From NCBI GenBank assembly GCA_034440635.1, contig JAOTON010001030.1, positions 1,552,885 to 1,616,884 on the forward strand: a stretch of DNA of 64,000 nt, read 5' to 3'. Within the stretch, counting starts at the first letter, position 1, and every line of letters begins with the position of its first letter. The position numbers and the translations under genes were made by a program. The notes under the pieces were generated by a model that was not told the origin of the DNA, searched no databases, and saw nothing but the letters and a program-made list of their open reading frames with translations. The stretch comes from Lepas anatifera. Lineage: Eukaryota; Arthropoda; Thecostraca; Lepadidae. Below, one piece after another: positions 57,473 to 64,000 of this stretch.

Positions 57473-59220
57473 CTTGAAAAAAACCATCAGGATTTTCCTG
57501 GTGGTCTGGTGGTTTCTGATGGTTTCTGGTGGTCACTCTGATGGTCTGGTGGTCTGCCTGGTGGTTTCTGGTGGTCATTCTGATGGTCTGGTGGTCTGCC
57601 TGGTGGTTTCTAGTGGTCATCCTGATGGTCTGGTGGTCTGCCTGGTGGTTTCTGGTGGTCATCCTGATGGTCTGGTGGTCTGCCTGGTGGCTTCTGGTGG
57701 TAATTCCTGATGGTCTGGTGGTCAGTGTCTGATGGTCTGGTGGTTTCTGGTGGTCAATGTTTGATGGTCTGATGGTCACCCTGGTGGCCTGATGGTCAGT
57801 ATCTGAAGGTCTGATGGTTTCTGGTGGTCATCCTGATGGTCTGGTAGCGTCTCCCCTCTGCGCCCGACCACGCCTCGGGCGGTTGCTGCGGGGACGGCTG
57901 CCTTTTGTATGGCCGCATTCCGTTGAAGTTGTCGGGGCAGTCGGTCGCAGAAGGAAACTAGTCGAGGTGGAGTGGTCCTATGACCAGGAGTCCGTAAGTT
58001 ATGAGGATATTTACTGCTGGGTGCATCACTAATAGTAGGCCCTGACCGAACTGCTTTGCGTTGGTTAACAATGTAAGGTAGGATTTAAGACAGAAAAGGG
58101 AAGATGTGGAAAATGTGGCTCATTATTCGTGAGCTGCGCCCTCTGGTCGGTGCGGGGGTGGGGTCGACGGTCGCTATCGAAATGCGAGGATCATCCCATA
58201 TATAAACAATACACATTATCTCCGACTGCTTTTACCGTGTGCGAGTGCTTTTTACCGTGTGCGAGTGTTTTTTGTTTTTACCGTTTTGCTGCATATGTTT
58301 TTTCTTCCTCTCTCTTCTTGCCGTGGGAACTTAATTCTTACAATTTGTATGTACTGTTTTAACCTGATTGTGTTTTATTCTACAATATTCTTGTATGGAC
58401 GTAAAACCATACAATGCAGATATGACACGAGGAGCTGCCACCCTATCAAACATCCGAGTTATTATGCTGCAATGCAACGCATCTCCGGCGTGAGTGAGTA
58501 CCCATTCGGGCCACATTCGAATAACCCACCCAGACTTCCTTGATTTGACTGCTTGATTTTATGAAGAAAATTGTATTTTTGCTTGAAGCGGATCTGAAAA
58601 GCCTGGTTACGCCTCTGTTTGTAAGGGATTTATAAACATCCTGGTGATATTGTTCATATCGATGCGGTTTTCGTCTTCGACAGATACCTAAATGCTCACC
58701 GCGACTTCTGCTCACCGCAACTTCGTTAACACTGTCGTTAAAATACCCAGAGGTACATGTTACGAAGGGGGAGGGGGAATCTTTGGAAGGCGACATGTAG
58801 TGGTTCGCTGGAAACCGCCGACCACTGGAATCACAGAATGCTGGAAGCCACCATACCACGGAAAACGACCACCAGAAACCATCAGAAAGCGACCACCAGA
58901 AACCATCAGAAAATGACCACCAGAAACCATCAGAAAAGCGATTACCAGAAACCATCAGAAAACGACCACCAGAAACCATCAGGGAAATGACTACCAGAAA
59001 CCATCAGAAAACGACCACCAGAAACCATCAGGCCACCAGAAACCACCAGGAAATGACCACCAGAAAGTATCAGAAACCACCAGATACCATCAGAAACCAC
59101 CAAAAACCATCAGGGACCACCAGACCATCAGAAACCATCAGCTGATCTGTTTCAATTTCCCACAAAAACCATCAGACCACCAGACCATCAGGAAATCCTG
59201 ATGGTATTTTTTTAAGGTCT
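57473..59220. mobile_element. Foldback-like element with GGTGGT minisatellite arms
   Basis: The left end CCTTGAAAAAAACCATCAGG leads into a ~42-bp GGTGGTCTGCCTGGTGGTTTC repeat (57490-57845). The right end is its mirror: ACCACCAGAAACCATCAG repeats (58855-59160), then CCTGATGGTATTTTTTTAAGG. The ~1-kb centre (57850-58850) is largely unique. Direct flanking duplications are not clear. Confidence 0.75.
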
Positions 59221-59887
59221 GCCATTACTTACAATATGACAAATAATTTTTTCTGGTCCTCTATTTTCAACATGAGGATTCTGATTGATAGCTATGTCAG
59301 AAGGCATAATCACACTGAATATTTTGGATTCAGGATCTGAATCAGTCATATGGCTGTAATCTGTACTTGTATATTCCACATCACATAGCTCAAATCATAA
59401 ACTTGTTGAAAATACACTAAAAAATATAGTCACTGGGAGGACAAGGGGCAGGTGTTCTGTGTTACAGCTGAACATGTCTACTTAGCCACACTATAGGGTA
59501 CAAATTGCACTCGGGAGCAAGAACCAATTAACAATTTACCAACTTATTGTGAATTCAATTTTATAAACTCAGGCACATCTAAATCGATTCAAAATCAGAA
59601 ATACAAATTCAAATAGATAGTTTCTTTGCATTATGATCACCCACAATAAATGTGAAGCTTTCTATCCTGCCAGGTTAAAGTACTGAACATATAAGTTGAT
59701 GAAAAAATGTACAATTATGTGACTTAAATGCAATAAAACATTCATAATATCATTTGGCATATCCAGATATCAACTCTTAGTTGTTTTGGCAAAAAAAGAT
59801 CAGCTTTGTCTATTAGTTCAACAAAAGGGGTTTGCCATTATGCTGGATTGCCATTTGCTATGGATAAACTTGTAAGGTGAAGGAACT
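59221..59887. other. AT-rich DNA, no gene seen
   Basis: No long frames or repeat partners. Confidence 0.5.
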
Positions 59888-62035
59888 TTCAGCCTCCTGC
59901 ATCCTCCTCCATCATCAGCATCTGTCCTTACCTGTATCTCAGCCTCTATCTCCTGCATTTGCATCAGTCATCTGGATCCACCTTTGCCCCTCTATCTGCG
60001 TCCACCCATACATCCGCCTCTGCCCCTTCATCTGACTGCCACTGCACCCCGACTACCACTGCATCTGCTCCTGAATCTGCCTCTTTTGTCCTGCATCTGC
60101 ATCTGTCTCTATCTCCTGCTTCCGCCTCTGTCTCTATCTCCTGCATCCGTGTCTGTCTCTATCTCCTGCATCCGCCTCTGTCTTTATCTCCTGCATCCGC
60201 CTCTGTGTATCTCCTGCATCTGCCTCTGTCTCTATCTCCTGCATCCGACACTGTCTCTATCTCCTGCATCCTCGTCTGTCTCTATCTCCTGCATATCGTC
60301 TCTTACCCTATCTCCTGCATCCGCCTCTGTCTCTATCTCCTGCATCCGCCTCTGTCTCTATCTCCTGCATCCGCCTCTGTCTTTATCTCCTGCATCCGCC
60401 TCTGTGTATCTCCTGCATCTGCCTCTGTCTCTACCTCCTGCATCCGACTCTGTCTCTATCTCCTGCATCCTCGTCTGTCTCTATCTCCTGCATCTGTCTC
60501 TTACCCTATCTCCTGCATCCGCCTCTGTCTCTATCTCCTGCATCTGCCTCTGTCTCTATCTCCTGCATCCGCCTCTGTCTTTATCTCCTGCATCCGCCTC
60601 TGTGTATCTCCTGCATCTGCCTCTGTCTCTATCTCCTGCATCCGCCTCTGTCTTTATCTCCTGCATCCGCCTCTGTGTATCTCCTGCATCTGCCTCTGTC
60701 TCTACCTCCTGCATCCGCCTCTGTCTCTATCTCCTGCATCCGTGTCTGTCTCTATATCCTGCATCTGCCTCTGTCTCTATCTCCTGCATCCGCCTCTGTC
60801 TCTATCTCCTGCATCCACCTCTGTCTCCTGCATCCGCCTCTGTCTCTATCTCCTGCACCCGCCTCTGTCTCTACCTCCTGCATCCGCCTCTGTCTCTATC
60901 TCCTGCATCTGCCTCTGTTTCTACCTTCTGCATCCGCCTCTGTCTCTATCTCCTGCATCCGTGTCTGTCTCTATCTTCTGCATCTGCCTCTGTCTCTATC
61001 TCCTACATCCCGCGTCTGTCTATCTCCTGCATCCACCTCTGTCTCCTGCATCTGCCTCTGTCTCTATCTCCTGCACCCGCCTCTGTCTCTACCTCCTGCA
61101 TCCGCCTCTGTCTCTATCTCCTGCATCTGCCTCTGTTTCTACCTTCTGCATCCGCCTCTGTCTCTATCTCCTGCATCCTCGACTGTCTCTATCTCCTGTA
61201 TCCGCCTCTGTCTCTATCTCCTGCATCCGCCTCTGTCTTTTCTCCTGCATCCGCCTCTGTGTATCTCCTGCATCTGCCTCTGACTCCATCTCCTGCATCC
61301 GCCTCTGTTTCTATCTCGTGCATCTGTGTCTCTCTCTATCCCCTGCATCCTCGACTATCTCTATCTCCTGCATCCGCCTCTGTCTCTATCTCCTGCATCC
61401 GCCTCTGTTTATCTCCTGTATCCGCCTCTGTCTCTATCTCCTGCATCCGCCTCTGTCTTTTTCTCCTACATAGCCTCTGTGTATCTCCTGCATCTGCCTC
61501 TGTCTCCATCTCCTGCATCCAACTCCGTCTCTATCTCCTGCATCTACGTCTGTCTCTATCTCCTGCATCCGCCTCAGTCTCTATCTCCTGCATCCGCCTC
61601 TGTCTTTATCTCCTGGATCTGCCTCTGTCTCTATCTCCTGCATCCGCCTTTTGTGTCATCTCCTGCATCCGCCTTTGTCTCCTGCATCTGCATTTATGTC
61701 ATGAATATGCCTGTCTCCTACACACGCCTTTGTCTCCTGCATCCGCCTCTACTCTCCTGCATGCGCGTATGTCTCTATCTCCTGCATCCGCGTATGTTGC
61801 CTGCATCCGCCTTTGTCTCCGGCATCTGGTTCTGTCTCTCTTGCACCCGCCTCAGCTGTCTGTATCCTCATGTGCCCCTCCATTCGTCCTTGCCTGTGCC
61901 TCCGCCTCTGTCTAGGCATCTGCCTTTGCTCCTCCATCCCGCCCCTGCCCCTGCATCCGCCTCTGCCTCTTTATCCGCCTCTGACCTCTTCCAACCGCTC
62001 TGTCCCTGCATCCGCCCTTGTTGCTCTATCCGCCT
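59888..62035 (+). repeat. 25-bp pyrimidine-rich minisatellite
   Basis: The unit CTGTCTCTATCTCCTGCATC plus CGCCT repeats roughly 80 times with variants. Blocks containing CTGTGTATCTCCTGCATCTG recur, suggesting higher-order copies. The unit lacks stops, so all three plus-strand frames stay open for hundreds of codons (up to 643). The strand is strongly C+T biased. Confidence 0.95.
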
Positions 62036-62065
62036 TTGAAACCATGACACGTTTATTAAGCAGCA

Positions 62066-62839
62066 TCACATAATGACGGACACGGGTACTCTGCATAACG
62101 GTAATATCGTAACAGTGCTTGATGAAGGGACAGAGAGAGGTGATGGAGTCGTCCCACACATGAGGGAGAGAACGCTAGCGCTTTTGCAGCTCACGAACCC
62201 GAACCCCCCCGAGACCCCCACGACGGAAGCGCCGCGGCCACGCGCAACGAGATCACGGGCGGGAGCGCCACGCGGCCACGACAGCGGACGGAGCGAGAAC
62301 GACGGAGGGGGAGCACGGACCCCGGTCGACCAATTCAAGGCCAACGATCGGCTCGTGTGTTTTAACGTAAGAGCGCTACCCGGGCACGGCGGCGAACGGG
62401 GACGGGAGGACGCGAGGAGTCTAGTGCAGAGGCGATCGCTAGCACCAGTCGACGACCCGGCAGCCGGCGCAACGGGGAGACGGTTGAGACGGACGGCACG
62501 ATCGGTCCCGAACGCATCCATCACGATGCCTAGCGCCCCCCAGCAGCGCGACGCCAGCGCCCTCAGCGACTGCAGCCAGCCGGAATCACGGTGGGCCTTG
62601 GTGACATATAGGTGGCGGGAAGGAAGCAAGCAGCGCAATGGCCCGGGGATGAGCCAATCGCTGGTAGGATGAGAGAGGCGTTTATTTGGCGTCTTATCAC
62701 TGTTCAACCATTGCAGCGAGGCAATAAGACGTAATACAACAAATATGGTAAATCGTGAGAAAGCGCGGAAATAACGGGTCACACTGGAAGCGAGATTTTC
62801 TTCAAATTGAGCCAGATCAAAGGATACCACAGCGTGCAA
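62066..62839 (-). CDS. Unidentified 257-codon frame
   Basis: A long frame runs on the minus strand in GC-rich DNA beside the minisatellite, and a 199-codon frame lies antisense at 62073-62672. The predicted product has no recognisable domain. It begins MHAVVSFDLAQFEENLASSV and has a hydrophobic patch early (FTIFVVLRLIASLQWL) and a Ser/Pro/Arg-rich second half, a typical signature of reading GC-rich non-coding DNA. There is no splice or promoter evidence. I list it because its length exceeds other unexplained frames, not because I believe it is a gene. Confidence 0.15.
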   Translation of the reverse strand: MHAVVSFDLAQFEENLASSVTRYFRAFSRFTIFVVLRLIASLQWLNSDKTPNKRLSHPTSDWLIPGPLRCLLPSRHLYVTKAHRDSGWLQSLRALASRCWGALGIVMDAFGTDRAVRLNRLPVAPAAGSSTGASDRLCTRLLASSRPRSPPCPGSALTLKHTSRSLALNWSTGVRAPPPSFSLRPLSWPRGAPARDLVARGRGASVVGVSGGFGFVSCKSASVLSLMCGTTPSPLSVPSSSTVTILPLCRVPVSVIM

Positions 62840-63105
62840 GTCAGGAGCGGTGAATTGGAGCCATCATATCGCAGAGTTTCGAAATCATGTGATTAGTGTG
62901 AATCAAGGGCGTAGTATCGGAAATTAATATACAAGAATAATCACATGGGTAGTGAGGCTTTTAGCAAATTAAGCCCGATCAAGTACAAGACATCATACAC
63001 ATCAATAGCGGTAAATTGGAAGCCATCATAACGCAGAATTTCTACATCATGTGACACTTGGAATAAAGGGCGTAGAATTGAAGTTAATGTACAGGTTGCA
63101 TACAC
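62805..63105 (+). repeat. Two-copy ~160-bp tandem repeat, diverged
   Basis: AGCGGTGAATTGGAGCCATC (about 62845) and AGCGGTAAATTGGAAGCCAT (about 63007) start matching blocks that include ATCATGTGA and GGGCGTAG. Confidence 0.8.
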
Positions 63106-64000
63106 ACTGCCGCTTCCAATTTCCGTGATAACGTAATATTCCAATTCCGTAGCACGTAACATATGCTTATGAATTACTCTGGGTTTCACCCAAGGGTGGC
63201 TGGACGAGTTTTTACACTAAATATGATACGGCTGACAATGACATGACAGCAGAAACTTGGAAGGCGCTGACCGAGCAGTAAGGCACCACACTCAGCGCCC
63301 GCTTCAAACGCCATCTTTTTCTTCTGGTGCACTGCGCTGCATGTGCGGTAGTCGGTTGTCCGGCACCTCCTGGCGGCCGGGTCACTCCTCGGGTCATACC
63401 CCAGTCACACCAATAACGTTACTCCAGGGGCCGGTGTTTGAAGAAGCAGGGGGAAAACCTTTTCAGGGGTGGGGCCTTTTAGTGGGGCAGGGGGCTTTTC
63501 CCCATCAAAGTTCCCGCTCTGCTTTCCTCTGCATCCCATCGTTGTCCCTGTATCCGCCTCTGCCGCCGGAATTCTCACCTGTCAAAAAAGTACCTTGGCC
63601 CGTACACCCGCCTATGCCATCTGCATTCCACCTCCGTCCTCTGTATCTCTGCATCCAGCTCCCTGTTTTACTGAAAGATAGAACCATCAAGGGCGATACT
63701 GCCCCCAGGAATATGTTGAAAAGTCGGCCTAAGGGGGAAGTCAGACACGCCCCCTGATTGAGGCCCTCCCAGATCAAAAGTTCGTCTGTCTAGAACTATT
63801 TGAGGTCAGTTTTGGAAAGAAAAATGTTACAGCACCACGCTGACCAAAAATCACATCTCTATATACGGTTTATAAGTATTTTTAATATTTTCACTGGAAA
63901 GCCACCTTCCTGCTATACCTACAGCGCTAAATGCCCTCAAGGCATCCTCAAGGGAGTGACATGAAGCCAAGGGGTTGCCAGACACTAGTATATTCTAAAC
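63106..64000. other. No recognised gene
   Basis: The stretch 63530-63665 is C/T-rich with CCTCTGCATC and TATCCGCCTCTG words, probably a decayed outlier of the 25-bp minisatellite. The rest has no feature. Confidence 0.45.

Noticed and set aside
59959..61915. Open frames of 504 and 643 codons
   Set aside because: They are produced by a stop-free 25-bp repeat; all three plus-strand frames are equally open.

Overview
This is repeat-dominated intergenic DNA from a metazoan nuclear genome. The evidence is a Penelope-like element (PLE), a CR1/Jockey-type LINE, BEL/Pao and Ty3/gypsy LTR retrotransposons, tRNA-derived SINEs, many MITEs, long CA/TG/ATC/AT microsatellites, minisatellites, a ~276-bp satellite, and a broken fragment of histone H2B. 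Nothing looks prokaryotic or organellar. I see no intact host gene, and the species cannot be fixed from the sequence; a marine invertebrate is a guess from element content.

Layout. 0-7.7 kb: antisense LINE endonuclease fragment, a SINE inside an AGGTCA-rich inverted-repeat element (family B), a complete 1.02-kb relative (family A), a tRNA-like sequence, a TG microsatellite and a 40-bp minisatellite. 7.7-23.85 kb: one ancient PLE opened twice, by a LINE (8367-15157, flanked by AACTA) and by a BEL element (15638-23707, flanked by CTACC). The LINE is itself opened by a 4.77-kb non-coding insert (9289-14055, flanked by an 11-bp duplication) that contains a tandem duplication and dated MITE insertions. 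The BEL integrase is opened by a 182-bp SINE with a 15-bp target duplication. The PLE reading frames resume across both junctions.

24-31 kb: an inverted repeat pair (family C). One copy carries two MITEs and the other is the empty site. A second complete family A element and a SINE-(ATC)n-SINE composite lie between or near them. 31-40 kb: AT-rich DNA, a LINE tail, a 23-bp minisatellite, an H2B C-terminal fragment, an element with GGGGCAG-repeat ends, a palindromic 12-bp array and a CA microsatellite. 40-48 kb: gypsy remnants, a ~540-bp tandem array whose units begin with a hAT-like end, a 1.86-kb gypsy deletion derivative with LTRs, and a complete family B element.

50.5-55.8 kb: a ~276-bp satellite array that inverts once at 53941. 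The two units meeting at the inversion share private variants. 57.5-59.2 kb: a foldback-like element with GGTGGT minisatellite arms. 59.9-62.0 kb: a pyrimidine-rich 25-bp minisatellite. The elements form layers of insertion, not a pathway; the nested junctions give a relative insertion order.
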